Positions 8,812-19,139 of a stretch of 23,571 bases of DNA are shown in pieces. The stretch comes from Sistotremastrum niveocremeum HHB9708 (Eukaryota; Basidiomycota; Agaricomycetes; Sistotremastrales; Sistotremastraceae): contig KV419404.1 of assembly GCA_001630475.1 (NCBI GenBank), positions 1 to 23,571 on the forward strand, written 5' to 3'. Position numbers and translations under genes: made by a program. Each line of letters starts with the position of its first letter. Positions within the stretch are counted from its first letter, which is position 1. A model generated the notes under the pieces. The model was not told the DNA's origin. It did no database searches and worked only from the letters and a program-made list of their open reading frames with translations.

Positions 8812-10324
8812 CTGAGACCACCTGATGACGCGTGCAACAAGCGCCAAAATTGGTTCACCGTATTCGATCAAGTTGAGGACTTCGAGCCAGTGCAGCAGGT
8901 TTTGTTTGTAAAACCATTGGATCTGAGCGGCGGTGTCCGAATCGTAAGCGATGTGAGAAAGGTGGGCCGTCCAAACAGGCAGGCATACTGGAGTTGTGCA
9001 GATAGGATATGTTGTTGCTGATATAGATCGAGATGGTCCGACGACTCAACTCCGCACACGTTGAACCTCAGTTTCATCACCATCTGGTTCAGGCATCCTT
9101 TCACCAGTCTCTGATGATGATCCGAGTCGTTGACATGATAGCTTGAGCTTCGACATTCGTCCATCAAGAAATCGATCAACGACTTGTGAATAGGGGAAAT
9201 CGGTTTGGTGTGGTCATCTACCCCATGTAACAGTGATGCCATGAACGGAAGGATGGTCTTCATGGCTTCCTCGCACTTGTCATGGGAATCCAAAGCAATG
9301 TGAGCGCTATAAGGAAGAGGCTGCTTGAAACAAGCTACCCGCCCCATGACATCTCGAAAATAAGCCAGAGCTTGTGGTTCGTGGCCAATATTTGTCGCCA
9401 GAATTGTACGGTAAAGCGGGTCAATTCCGGGGTCTTGGTCAAGTTCCAGAACTTGTTTGAGGCGAGCTGCGGGTGTCCAACCCGGAGTTGGAACAAGAAT
9501 GTAATCACAGGCTGTAGCAGCAAATATCATCAGACCGCCCGATTTAATCACCAGAAGGGAAACTGCTCGATCACTGAGCCAATCCTGATTCTTGAAGTTT
9601 GCTCTCTGCTCTCTGAATCTGTCCTCTACCAGTGTCCGAATGTCACTGTCATCTTCGGAGCAAAGGTACTGAATGTCGAGCACCGTGTGCTGTTGACCCT
9701 TTGAGAATGCGGCCACTATATCTCGCTCTGGTCGTGAAAACAGGACGAATTGAAAATTGGGAGGTAGCTCGTGGAGTCGAGTCGTCAGCACTTCGATCAA
9801 CTCGGATCGTTCTTTGCGATCCCCGGCTTCATCTAGCCCATCGATCACGAAGAGGATTGGAAGAGGTATGTAAACAGAGAAGGCAGGCCGGAGCAATAGC
9901 AATTCGAATTGCTGTGAGATGGAAGTCTCGTAACGGATGCTCCGATTGCTTCCGACTATCTTGTTGAGAGCGGACCGCCATGCTGGATAAGCGCTCGCAA
10001 GATCCTGAGAGATCTTTGGGATCAGAGAATGAGGAGGGACATCTTTCTGAGTGCGATAATTGAAGAAGAAGGATGATCCCATCTTTCCGTGAGGCGACCA
10101 GAGCTGGACAAGTCGATGGGCGAGGAATGATTTTCCGGTTCCCGCCGCGCCTTTGATCCACAACACAGAAGGGGTTGCTTCTATCTGATCGTCTAGTGCA
10201 AGACCACTTGCGAATTTCTGAAGCACGTGCAGAGCATGCTCTCGTGTTCCCGGGAGACAGGCTTTCTTCGGATCAAAATTCGCTCCTCTGGGATATATCA
10301 TGTCATTGAGATTGATCTGGATAT
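8812..10324 (-). CDS. NLR A NACHT NTPase exon (exon 8), frameshifted
   Basis: This exon carries the nucleotide-binding switch module. The Walker A motif GAAGTGKS lies at 10128-10151 and the Walker B PILFVIDGLDEA at 9825-9860, followed by FSRPERDI (sensor-1-like Arg). The conserved lead-in reads YPRGANFDPKKACLP. These are hallmarks of NACHT/STAND ATPases, which oligomerise on activation. Relative to copy B, one T is missing from the run at 8973-8975. After it the frame runs to a stop at 8868, whereas restoring the length would continue LLHWLEVLNLIEYGEP to the donor at 8811. The exon length (1513 nt) is exactly one short of what the flanking phases require, which confirms the deletion. Intron 8 is 58 nt (8754-8811). 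Confidence 0.8.
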
Positions 10325-10378
10325 CTACAGAAAGAGCGACGTCAGTGTCACAAGCACTCCGCGATGTCGAGCACTCAC

Positions 10379-11823
10379 GAAGGTCTTGTACCTCGTCCAG
10401 GGATTCCAATTGGACGCTCTTGATCTTCATCACGGCTGCACGGATGCTCTCTGCGGTGAGAGCTTGAAATGCGGTCTTGATGTCTTGAAACTGCCCTTCA
10501 AATTTCTTGATGGTCTCGTCAGTCTTTGATGCCGCATTTCGCAGGACGCGTAATGCTATCGTGCCCGGTTACCCTTGTCTGGGACTCAGCTATGTTTCAC
10601 TCACTGAATGTCTTAGTTTTCCGGTATTTCAGTATGAAATTGCAGCAATCCATGGTCACCTGAGACACCTTGTCCCAGACGGATTCCAAAGCTTTAGAAT
10701 TCTGCCATGTCCGCTTGGCGGTCCAAATGGACTCATAGGTGTCTTTCATAGCCATGATGAGCACGTTGACCTTGTCGTCTCGGTCTCTTTGCGCATTCAG
10801 AACCTTTGAACAATTTTATGAGACAAACGCGGGAGCGCTATCTGAAATACCCTAGGGGTAACGAACCCTGTACGCCGCGGTGAGAATGCTAAATGCCACC
10901 TTCGCATACGGGTGAAGCTAAAGATCATCGCCGCTCAGCAAAGGGATTGAGACAAGAAAGTGCTCAGATACCTTGGATATCTTTTCAATGATTTCAACAA
11001 TGAGATCCACACTCTCCATAACCGTGACGAGACACTCTCCGATAGGCTGCATTGGGTCTGCACCATCTAAGACACAATCCATCATATCGAAGGCATGTTC
11101 TATAGCTGGTGACGGGTCTGAGACGGATGGCAAAGCCACAAGATTTGAGGCTGCAGGTTCGAGAGCGTCCGGTGCCTGCCTTGACATCGTAAGTCGAAAT
11201 CTCAAGTGAAGATCTGAGGCTGTGCCATCGGCACATTTCCAGACTCTGATCATTCTATCAAGAGGCTCTGATTTTGCAAGTTATGACATGTCTTTTCAGA
11301 TTGGCGGTATACGTACTTGACTCAGCCAAGTCCTCGACTACATCCTCAGCCTCGTAGCGCAGTTTCTCTTTGCTTTTCTTCTGATAGAACACTCTTATCT
11401 TCAGAACTTCACCGGATCTAGCATTTGAGCTGACTCTAATCATGCAAAGTGATAGCGAGGCAGAAGATCAGGGCTCACCACGGGAACTTCAACTCGTCAG
11501 TCCAGCTCAGCGCTCTTGTGTTTCCAGACCAAGTAGTTCTCTCCTTTCGTCCGCAGTACTCAAACTCCACCAAGAGTGCACTGCGCTTCTTCAACGAAAA
11601 GGAACGCTGCTTAGTTGTGGCATGTACCGTCCCACAGATATCTGGGTCGCTCGTCAGTTGCCGCAGACCTGAAAGCGAACAGATACGTACTCGAGACAAC
11701 CAGCGTGTTCCTGTGCCAATCGTCATCTACAAGCATGCTAGACAATGTTTCAATGTTCTGTCAAACGACGACAAGTAAGGCCCTTCTGTACCTCTCGCTT
11801 TCGTCGGTCGCTGAAGTGGCCAT
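10379..11823 (-). CDS. NLR A N-terminal region: C2-like domain and linker (exons 1-7)
   Basis: Exons 1-4 encode a region that looks like the C2-like N-terminus of agaricomycete NLRs. It holds short beta-type segments, ending with PLDRMIRVWKCADGTA and LHLRFRLTMS, features I associate with that family. Exon 5 has only 17 codons (LHPYAKVAFSILTAAYR). With exon 6 (VLNAQRDRDDKVNVLIMAMK) it forms the conserved helical segment that precedes NACHT domains in mushroom STAND proteins. Exon 7 carries KTDETIKKFEGQFQDIK, matched by KTDKTIKDFEGQFEDIK in copy B. The ATG at 11823 is preceded by ACC (minus strand ACCATGGCC), a good fungal start context. The TGA at codon 21 lies between LLVVV and QNIETL, with coding character on both sides. 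If it is real, translation could begin only at a later ATG. Confidence 0.6.
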
Positions 11824-12657
11824 GGTGGTTGAGAAAGGGCAGCGCAGTGGCTGTGAGCATGTGCAGGAGAGGTGGATGCACTAATCAGGAGACCTAGTCC
11901 ATGAGAGAGTTGTGCACATTATAGGAGAAGAAGCAATACCAGATCAATGCAGTTCCTAGTCTCGGGTGATGTGACCCGTCATCGAACACAGCCCACTGAT
12001 AGTTGATAGCGACTCTTGCTCAGAGTGCTTCCGACCAATTCCATACTAGCATCAATCAGGGGTGGACCTTCTTGAACGTGATAGTCATGCAAAGCCACTC
12101 GAACGTCGAGTCCGAGATACGAGTGAGAAATCGAGCAATGTGGCGGGCGATTTGGAATTGGTACGCATCGCCTCATCTGCATTCTAGGGTGTCGGCCCGT
12201 GCCTGTTACTGTGAAGAGGGTAGTTGAGCAACTAAGGACAGCTAACGAGCTGGCGACCGATGCAAGCATTGGATTCCATTAAAATCAGTTGAGGGACGTG
12301 CGCACAAGAGATCTTGGGTAGTTGAATATGGTTGTTCTTGGAACATTTCAGTTCGAATTGCCAATTTATTGGGTTGACATAGTTTGATGTGATGGCGTTG
12401 AAGTGCAGGATGTCGACGAAGAGAGTCGGAGCTCAGCGCTCAGCGCTCAGGCTGGAGGAAACGTCGTCGGTGCGGTGCGGCCCGGGTACTGGTGTGGTGA
12501 AGGTGCAGCAACCGGCCGAGGTGCGCACTCACAAAATTACAGCCAGTAATTGGTATATTGACCCTATCGTAGGAAAGTGAATACGAGTGTATCAAACGAT
12601 CACTTGTGATAGAATCTCTACCCTCCATCGACAAATATAATAATCCTAATCACAAGC
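11824..12657. other. upstream region of NLR A
   Basis: This region lies between NLR A and the next minus-strand gene. It contains a small tandem repeat (cagcgct twice, with agctcagcgctcagcgctcagg around 12430-12450) and AT-rich tracts near 12340-12370. A minus-strand frame at 11979-12269 contains VRVALHDYHVQEGPPLIDAS, loosely reminiscent of a C2 strand, but I find no splice link to exon 1. Confidence 0.35.
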
Positions 12658-13468
12658 TCATGTCTTGCACAGAACAGACAATATGATATATTCTCGTGCC
12701 GAAGCAGACGAAAGGAAATGCGAGATCAAAGTATTCCACGAGCTCCCATGATCCAGCACCGAGCCAGCAGATATCCCAAGGCCAGGAGTGAGTAGTCTCC
12801 AACAATGCGATATTCTCAAGGCTCGTCTCAAAGCCTGAGATCTGTCTTGTTCGTCGTTCGGGTGGAGCCAATGGAGTGCATCAACTGAAAGGTTGATGCC
12901 AGGGAAGAGCGTTTCGTCCAGAGAGTGAAGAAGACCCGCGGGAGGAAATTGATGTGCAGCGGAAGCGATGGGCTCGAGAAATATTTGGTCGTGAAGCATG
13001 AAGCCGTAGACAGTGAGCAATGCTGATGGTCGACATAGAATCGCAATTCGGTCGAAGAGCCGTGATCCATGCCATTCTTGTCTTGTGCGATAAAACACGA
13101 TGAATTTCCCAGAATAGTATTGGTCGATTAATGCGTTCTTGAGGGGCGTGATAGGCTGCGGCCCCATGTCAGTAAAGGATTTAGAAAAGACTGTCTGGAA
13201 AACCCACGTCCGCTGAGCAACGATGGGTCATGTGCTTGATTCGATTCAGAAACGCAATGTCACAGCAATCGAGATAGCTTGAGAAAAGGGTCCAGTGAAT
13301 TGCCCTGACGCAGCCGCCTTGTATAGATAGCAGCCATCCTCGCTCAAGCCGCCAGAACGCAGAGAGACCGGGTTCGCCAATGAGATGTTCCAGGGCGTCC
13401 TCTTCGTCTAGATCTTCATTCAGAGGAATAACAGTGCAGGTAATCACATGGACAACAGGTGGGTGCAT
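12658..13468 (-). CDS. unrecognised two-exon protein
   Basis: Exon 1 (13208-13468, from ATG at 13468) and exon 2 (12658-13155) are joined across a 52-nt intron (13156-13207). The donor is GTGGGT, TTACTGAC fits a branch site, and the acceptor is CCGCAG; the phase is 0. The product would be about 252 residues. Visible stretches include DLDEEDALEHLIGE (acidic helix), RLERGWLLSIQGGC and GKFIVFYRTRQEWHG, with aromatic-rich helices toward the end. There is no signal peptide, and I recognise no domain. The frame is open a little upstream of the ATG (to about 13489), so more 5' exons are possible in 13480-13650, where other minus-strand frames look weakly coding. It is in the same orientation as NLR A, which lies 0.8 kb downstream. 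Confidence 0.5.
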
Positions 13469-14219
13469 GCAGGGGACTTGCGTCGTTCAGAGTCAGATCG
13501 GGTGCCACCCCTCAAGATTGAAATACGATCTCTATTGCTGAGAGCCGAAGGAATGGATCCGAGGGCTGGCTTGGCTAGGATTGAGGTTGGCGAATTTCCA
13601 ATCTCTTCTTGTATTATCGTGATTCGGCTGACGTGGAAATGACATGACAGACGAATACCTTTGACATAAATCCTTCAGTGCATCGCACGGTGGCGAGTGA
13701 TTGTGTTGGTTTCAAAAAAGGCAAAGAAAAATCCCCTTGAAACTCTGGACTCCGGCGACTAAGGCCTGAATGACAGTCGTCCCAGCCCTTGAGAGGCTAA
13801 TGTTCCAGAATCATTCCGCTGCCGTCTCTTGAAAGCAATCCGTGTCCTGTCTGAGAAATAAAATCATCATAAAAGGCCCAAAAGGGATTCAAAGTACTTT
13901 GAAAACTGAACACTTTCTCGAACAAGGACCAGGCGATTTTCGGCAGTACCTCTGCGCGAGATGGGAGGTATATCTCTGCTCGCCAGAGGCGAGATTCGCG
14001 TCGAGGGCTGATCCGAAGAGAACGCAGTGAGAGTGTACAGATAGTGATGTTTCTTTTTCTTGAGGCGTTTCTTGACCAACACTGGCGCAACTCTAACCAA
14101 CGTTCGTGTCAAGGCTGCGGAGGATGGAAGGAGGGGAAGGGTCACTTCGAGTAGATGCCTGCGAGAACTATGGTCAAATAAAGGAAGCAGGGTTTAAGAC
14201 GCATGGGTCACCTACGAAT
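13469..14219. other. stretch between the two-exon gene and the transposon
   Basis: Minus-strand frames at 13529-13645 and 13867-14145 are the longest. The latter includes a lysine run (KKRLKKKKHH) and is not convincing. I see no repeat or RNA gene. The transposon begins at 14220. Confidence 0.35.
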
Positions 14220-14416
14220 TGGGGACCGGCAAGCCCTATAACGATTTTGTGACGCTTACATAATACTTTCACTGGTCGCGTCATGGCAAGTCTGCACAGT
14301 TACCGTTCTCCCTCTCTTTCCTCGCTATATCGCCATTATAAAATCAAGTAAATATTATACGACTTTTCTATGATACTATAAATGCTATATATATATAAAT
14401 CAGAAGCCCTCCTCTG
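14220..14416 (-). other. 3' untranslated end of the transposon
   Basis: This AT-rich stretch includes a run of 'tatatatata' near 14388-14397 and several 'ataaa'-like motifs on the minus strand, suitable for 3' processing of the transposase-like transcript. No coding frame is visible. Confidence 0.4.
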
Positions 14417-17306
14417 TCAACAGTCATCCATTTCGTCTTCATCTTCGAGGCCCTCACCAGATACATTCTCCTGCTCAATTGGACTCTCTATGCCTGCCGA
14501 CGAGCTTGACTGCTGTCTCAAGACCTCAGCTTCATACCTCTTCACAGCTTCCAAAACAGCTTTGAGTCTTTCCGCCCTCCTCGGCATGTCTTTAGCACGC
14601 GGAATCTTGGGATCTGTGAGCCTAAGTCGTTTGATTTGTGTATCAAGCTCTGCTCGCGTCATCTTGTTGATACGAACACGGTCTGTGATAACCTCCATCA
14701 GCATAATCGCCTCCTTGGCTTGGCGCTTCTGGGTGTCTTTGTCTCGTTTCTTCTGTACTTCAACCCGGTCATGCTCGATGCCCTCTTTCTTCCGGGCTGC
14801 CTCCAATCCACTTTGATCTTGTTGCCGGGCTGTCTGGCGAACATGTTTATCAAGATCCGCATTGCCTACCTGCTTAATATAGAGGCCGGTTTTATTTTTC
14901 TTGTACTTGGCCTTGGCATTGTGCATTGACAATGTTCCGTTCGGAGAGGCACGCATGTCGACGCGCAAGGTTCCTAAAGCTCCCTCGTTCCGGTCGTTGG
15001 TCGGATGCATCCACGAGAGTTTTCTCTGTGACGCCGTGAGTGAGGCAATCTTGCCTCCTACAGCATATTCAGCTGAAAACCGACGCCACGTTTGCAGAGC
15101 CCCCTGAAAGAAGGCAACGAGCAATGGCTTCAGGTGAGGAAGCTCTGCACTCATTAGTTGAATTTTATAAACAACTTCGGGTCGTTCCCATGGCTGTCCG
15201 TCCATTGCTCCAGTCTCGTGAGAAACGGTCTCGGAGACGAGAAGGTACGGGTTCTCTATGATAGCCTCGCAATGTGTGATAACTTGGTGATGCAGCAGAC
15301 CGAGATGCAAAGCATTCATGTCTTTGACATTGGGGCTTCGGATTCTTCGCAGATATGGATGACTGATCGACTGAGAATAGAGAGCGAGAACGGATAGTTC
15401 CTGTAGTGTGGGGGCATCATGTAAGGCATCCCAGAGATTTTGTTCCATATGATTTAATGCACGAGAGTCCTTTTTGTCTTTGACAAGTGCTAATAACTCC
15501 TTGTACAATGGCAGATGCACGAGTAATTCTGAGGCAGCCTCACAATGTGACTGATATCGAGTGTTACTCGTATCTGGGAAGTCCACAGCATAGCCAAGCA
15601 TCGCAACAAAGAACCAACGAAAAGTGTCCTGTTGACCTTTCTTGTCATCTTTGTGATTAAACACAGCACCGGCAAGACTGGTTGCTTTAATTGCACCACC
15701 AATCGAGGTTTCGATTGCACGCAACTTGGCAGCAGAAGGACCTGGTTCGGCAGCGGCGGCAGCGTTGTCTCGATTCATCAGTTTGCGTGGTCCTGGAATG
15801 CCTGAGATTACCCAATAGCCAACCATAGCAGTGTTACCGCCTTTGACTGCATTAAGCTCTTTGTGCATGGAACATCCGACCCAAACAAATTGGGTCTCCT
15901 TTTGTTGGTCCTCTGAGCTCAGGAGTGCAAATCCTCGATCTCCAAGTTCTCGATGAAGGGATTTGAGCATCTCCTTGTGATGCCTCTCGCGCTCTTCGTC
16001 AGATAGGAGCTGCCAGTTTTCATGTCCGCCAAGGGCCGTGATGGTTTCATGGGTTTTGGTCCATAAGAGAGCTAAGACCTCGTCTGATGGCATCTCCAGG
16101 ATCATATTTTTGCCTCTGATCTCGCGAGCACATGCAGTCTTATATTCTTCAACAAGACGGCAGAGCTTTTTCTGATCCTCGGCGTGATCCGTATGCATGC
16201 CAGTGAATTTCGCAGCAAACGTTCGAGGATCGATCGGATTTCGCCGGCCAGCGGGAGTGGCGTTCCATGCATTCGCTATGGCCTCCAGGCGAAGCATCCA
16301 GCCACGGAGCTGCTCATCGCTTGTATGGCTGGGCGCGGAATCTATGCCCAGAAAGAGATCCTCATGCTCGCCATTGGCTGCTATGGCGGTGATATTCTTT
16401 GACTCGTAATTACGGTGCCGGTGTGTCGTTCCGTCCCCGCTGATCGTAATCCCTGTGTAGTTCAGTGAATGACAGATATTTGGTAAAAAATTCGACTCAT
16501 TGCTAAAGTACCAACCTGCGGCTTGATTCATAGCATCTGCAATCTGGATGTCGGCATATATCCCCCCTTCTCGATCACACCGGCGAACTGTGCGAGCATC
16601 GAGCTTCCCAACAATTTCTTTTCCTAGAGCTTCACCCACTACATGCACTACAGCACCGACTGACCCAGCAGGTACACCTAACGAGGACAACTCTCGGGTC
16701 ATCGACCGGATAGCTGGAGGGTATACTCCGTTCTCTTTCAGGCAAAATGTTCGACTCTCGTCAGTATGTTTCTGCACAGCCTGAGTGACTGCTCTCTCAA
16801 TCTGTTGCGGGTGTCTTGTAATCCGGGCTTTCTGAGCTCGACACCGTTTCCGATAGAAAGCAATCTCCTTCTCGAGTGTTTCTATTCTGCCGCGCATCTA
16901 GATATATCTGAATAATTATGCTTCGAGCCAATCATTAAAAATCGATCACCTGATTTGTCTCCGACGAAGTGCCATGAAATTTTGCTAATTCTCTTTCCAT
17001 CTCTGCCTTTAATGATTTCAGGCTTGCCGACTTCTCGTCGAGATCATGTTTCAGCTGTTTCAGCTTGGCTTTGGTCCGGCTGACTATCTTTCTTTCATTC
17101 CGGAATTTCTTCTGATAATCAAGAATGTTAAGGTGTCGTTTAGAGGGTTGGTGAGACGGCGGTGATATATTCTCTTTGTCATTCTCCCAAGACTCAGGAC
17201 CCGAGGACTCTCCCGTTTTGTTCTCAGCCGCTAGGACTAGTGCCGCATGACTTTGTTCACGTTGTGCAGGGCTTCGACGCTTCTTAGCACCTAAACGGGA
17301 GCCCAT
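14417..17306 (-). CDS. transposase-like protein with N-terminal coiled coil
   Basis: Exon 1 (16950-17306, 119 codons, from ATG at 17306) and exon 2 (14417-16897) join in phase 0 across a 52-nt intron (16898-16949, CAG|GTGATC ... ATATCTAG|ATG). The product would be about 945 residues. The join makes the coiled coil (about 65-145) continuous, which argues for one protein. The start is basic (GAKKRRSPAQRE), a possible nuclear localisation signal. The core shows SGDGTTHR (Asp about 274), GMHTDHAED (Asp about 356), GCSMHKELN (Cys 461/His 464) and TNDRNEGALG (Glu about 757). This spacing resembles an RNase H-fold DDE transposase, and C-x2-H-x2-LN recalls the hAT C-x2-H motif. The tail is basic/coiled, then acidic (EDEDEMDD). 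I recall similar proteins repeated in mushroom genomes and usually called hypothetical. Catalytic roles are inferred. Confidence 0.7.
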
Positions 17307-17635
17307 TCACAGGTGTGAGAGTGAGCCCATGCGGAAGCGAGACGCGACGCGACGCGTCGAGTGGATTAGGTAAGCGCTTTTCCTTTGTTTCGAGAGAAAC
17401 TTCTTTCTGGAGCCACACGCTCCCAGAAAAGGCGCGGTTTCTGGCGGAAACTCGTTTTATGCACATGCCCGTGAAAATGTTGGGAACAGATTTTTCAGAT
17501 ACAGCCATTCAGGGGAGATACCGGCACTAACTATATGCTACAGGCCGAAACCGAAAAAACTGTTCCCAACACTTTCTTCAGAACCCCGTAAAACCTCGAT
17601 CTAGAACTCATTTGGATTAAATTTGAGGGCGGGGA
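17307..17635 (-). promoter_or_regulatory. 5' leader/promoter region of the transposase-like gene
   Basis: No convincing protein is encoded. It contains the tandem motif gacgcgacgcgacgcgtcg (17341-17359). It also has an imperfect 20-bp inverted repeat (17477-17496 against 17553-17572; gttgggaaca ... tgttcccaac) separated by 56 nt. Such repeats inside a transposon end are candidates for transposase or regulator binding. Function is inferred only. Confidence 0.4.
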
Positions 17636-17730
17636 GCCTAATCTCGAAGATTTCCACAAAAAATGACCCTCCCTGCGAAACGACGCGACACGTCGGAGTT
17701 GAATTTTTGGCGCGTCGCTGCCTGTCCCCA

Positions 17731-18479
17731 CTAGTACGAAGTCGATTGTCCTATCGCTTCTCAATCTCGAATCTCCTCCGACGCCGTAAACGCGACATAT
17801 GCGGGCTGGAGTCGACAAGAGAGGCAGTATTGGTGGCATACAGCTTTCGAGATGGCTTTGAGGCCGTCGCCAGTTTGAGGAGTTCAAAGTTTATATGGAT
17901 GCTGGGCTTCGATAGGTCAGCGGTGAAAAGGCCAAGCTGTCGATCTCTTCTCACGCAAATTTCTCAGACGTGTCCCAGGGCGTCAAAGGAAGATTTGAAC
18001 GTATCGATATATCATGTTTCAGAGTCCAGATGAGACACCTGAGGAAATGCGTAAGACACCATGGTTGCCGAGCAGAGAGAATTCACCCGAGCTCGCAGCG
18101 ACGACAGCCGTTACAGAGATCTCTCAAATGATAGTCTTGGAGAGATGTTTTATTCCTCCGACGTGGGAAGGGGATCCTGGTACAAGCATCGCAACTTGTA
18201 GTCCTCATTCACGATCATCGAGTGAGGTTGGGTTCCGGCGAGTCCGAGCTATTTGTTCCTGCATTTCCTTTCCTTCCGACGCCGCTGATCCTGACCAAAA
18301 CCTCCATGAAAGTTGACTCTCTACTGTCGTCGGCCATCTATCGTCATTAATCTTGCTCAGTTCCAGTCGTGGCCACCAACGTTGGTGGCTGTGGTGTCGT
18401 CAATATCCTCTGTGATCTCCGGATCCTCTACTATTACTGCCCCGCTCAAGATCCACCAATATCGCCTCCAGTTTCCACA
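17731..18479. other. flank between the transposon and the duplicated segment
   Basis: A plus-strand frame running out of the transposon stays open to 18033 (containing RRRKRDICGLESTREAVLVA). It may be coding relic of the gene whose 3' part follows at 18480. By position it would correspond to about 4730-5480 beside copy A, but similarity is not obvious by eye. Confidence 0.3.
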
Positions 18480-19139
18480 ATCTTCTTGTACCCTTGCCTC
18501 CCTAATGGCGCTGAGAAGGCTACGTGAGTCTTGTTTATCTTGACTGGAAGAAATTGACTTTCATGTGCTGACAGAACCTTTCTGTTGACCGGCCTCTGCT
18601 CCGGACCATCAGGCAATTATTCTCCATCACATGAATCCTCTACCATGACTTCTCGTACTCTGTCGGTCCTCATCAACACACAACTCCTCCAAAATAACCG
18701 CCTGATCTTGGAAACCAAAGAAGAAATTCCGTTTTCCTAGTATGTCATTTTATTAATCTCTCAAGATCGACGCCTTCGATCCGAGTCATCCGACTGGCAT
18801 GTTCTGCAGCGCGCTGGCTGATACAACGGACAACCAGGACTTTCTCTAGCGGCAGAGATGTCGCGTGTTTCTCTCCAGCTAATCTGCTTGTGTCTGACTC
18901 TGATGCCTCCGTTCTTCGGCGACCATGCGACGGTCATTGTCAACGTTCTTCGACTGCGACCCCTGTCAGTCATTCCTGGGTCACTGCGATGACATCCGAA
19001 GGTGCGAATTTCAAGAGTGGCACTCCCCCACACAACTATACAAGCTTCCTTCATCTCGCATGCAGGTTGGTTCATGGCTTATGGAGTCCGGTGTTGTCCG
19101 TCTCGAGTCCACGATATACCAAGGACGAGAGTGCTAGAA
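18480..19139 (+). pseudogene. degraded convergent gene, copy B
   Basis: This is the counterpart of 5500-6173. The intron at 18524-18574 (GTGAGT ... CTGACAG) keeps the ACTGGAAGAAATTGAC block of copy A and is followed by NLSVDRPLLRTIRQL. A second conserved acceptor (GTTTTCCTAG, ending at 18740) is followed by ISQDRRLRS, matching ISLDRRLRL in copy A. The last frame (from about 19042) ends near 19137 with SWLMESGVVRLESTIYQGRE, matching ELHVESGVTLLLSAMLQGR. Between these islands the frame is broken, more heavily than in copy A. The shared splice sites show it was once a spliced plus-strand gene. Identity unknown; the leucine-rich F-box/LRR style is only a guess. Confidence 0.4.

Larger units (their letters stand above)
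6426..11823 (-). pseudogene. NLR-like gene A (C2-like/NACHT/WD40), disrupted
   Basis: Nine exons can be reconstructed: 11691-11823, 11482-11641, 11317-11435, 10972-11267, 10867-10917, 10605-10803, 10379-10555, 8812-10324 and 6426-8753. Introns are 46-63 nt, GT-AG, several with CTGAC/CTGAG branch-like sites, and all exon phases agree. The product would be about 1,658 residues: a C2-like N-terminal region, a helical linker, a NACHT NTPase and two WD40 propellers. Such STAND proteins are known in fungi as candidate non-self-recognition receptors. Two lesions break it: an in-frame TGA at codon 21 (11761-11763) and a 1-nt deletion at 8973-8975. Intron 2 needs a weak GTGGTG donor, since the better-looking GTGAGC three bases on would create TGA. 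Either this is a recent pseudogene, or the lesions are sequence errors or lead to shorter products. Confidence 0.8.
14220..17730 (-). mobile_element. 3.5-kb DNA transposon with short terminal inverted repeats
   Basis: The left terminus TGGGGACCGGCA (14220-14231) and the right terminus TGCCTGTCCCCA (17719-17730) are inverted repeats matching at 11 of 12 positions. The single large gene inside is transcribed right to left. The right 95 bp recur exactly at window position 1-95, which independently fixes the right border at 17730. The right subterminal region is rich in GACGC/GCGTC motifs (17341-17358, 17683-17697, 17709-17716), possible transposase binding sites. A clean target-site duplication is not seen: 'tacgaa' occurs near both ends (14213-14218 and 17735-17740) but is offset. 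The superfamily is not settled. A hAT-like cut-and-paste element is my best guess, but the termini do not start with CA as many hATs do. Confidence 0.75.

Noticed and set aside
8754-8858. A start codon at 8858 for a free-standing WD40 protein in locus A
   Set aside because: The frame passes through a 58-nt intron that has the same position and borders as the 57-nt intron in copy B, where reading through hits a stop.
11979-12269. Minus-strand frame with C2-like flavour as an extra 5' exon of NLR A
   Set aside because: There is no splice pair connecting it to exon 1, and the ATG at 11823 already has a good context. The resemblance is too weak.
14417-17306. Assigning the transposase to the KDZ (Kyakuja-Dileera-Zisupton) or Plavaka groups common in mushrooms
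   Set aside because: I could not find the cysteine-cluster features I associate with KDZ proteins, and the motif order fits hAT-like proteins no worse. I left it unassigned.
16938-17306. Short coiled-coil protein as a separate gene
   Set aside because: A 52-nt intron with in-phase borders joins it to the large transposase-like exon and makes the coiled coil continuous.
14213-17740. 'tacgaa' near both transposon ends as a target-site duplication
   Set aside because: It sits one base outside the left terminus but four bases outside the right terminus, so it is not a clean duplication. No 5-, 8- or 9-bp direct repeat directly abuts both ends.
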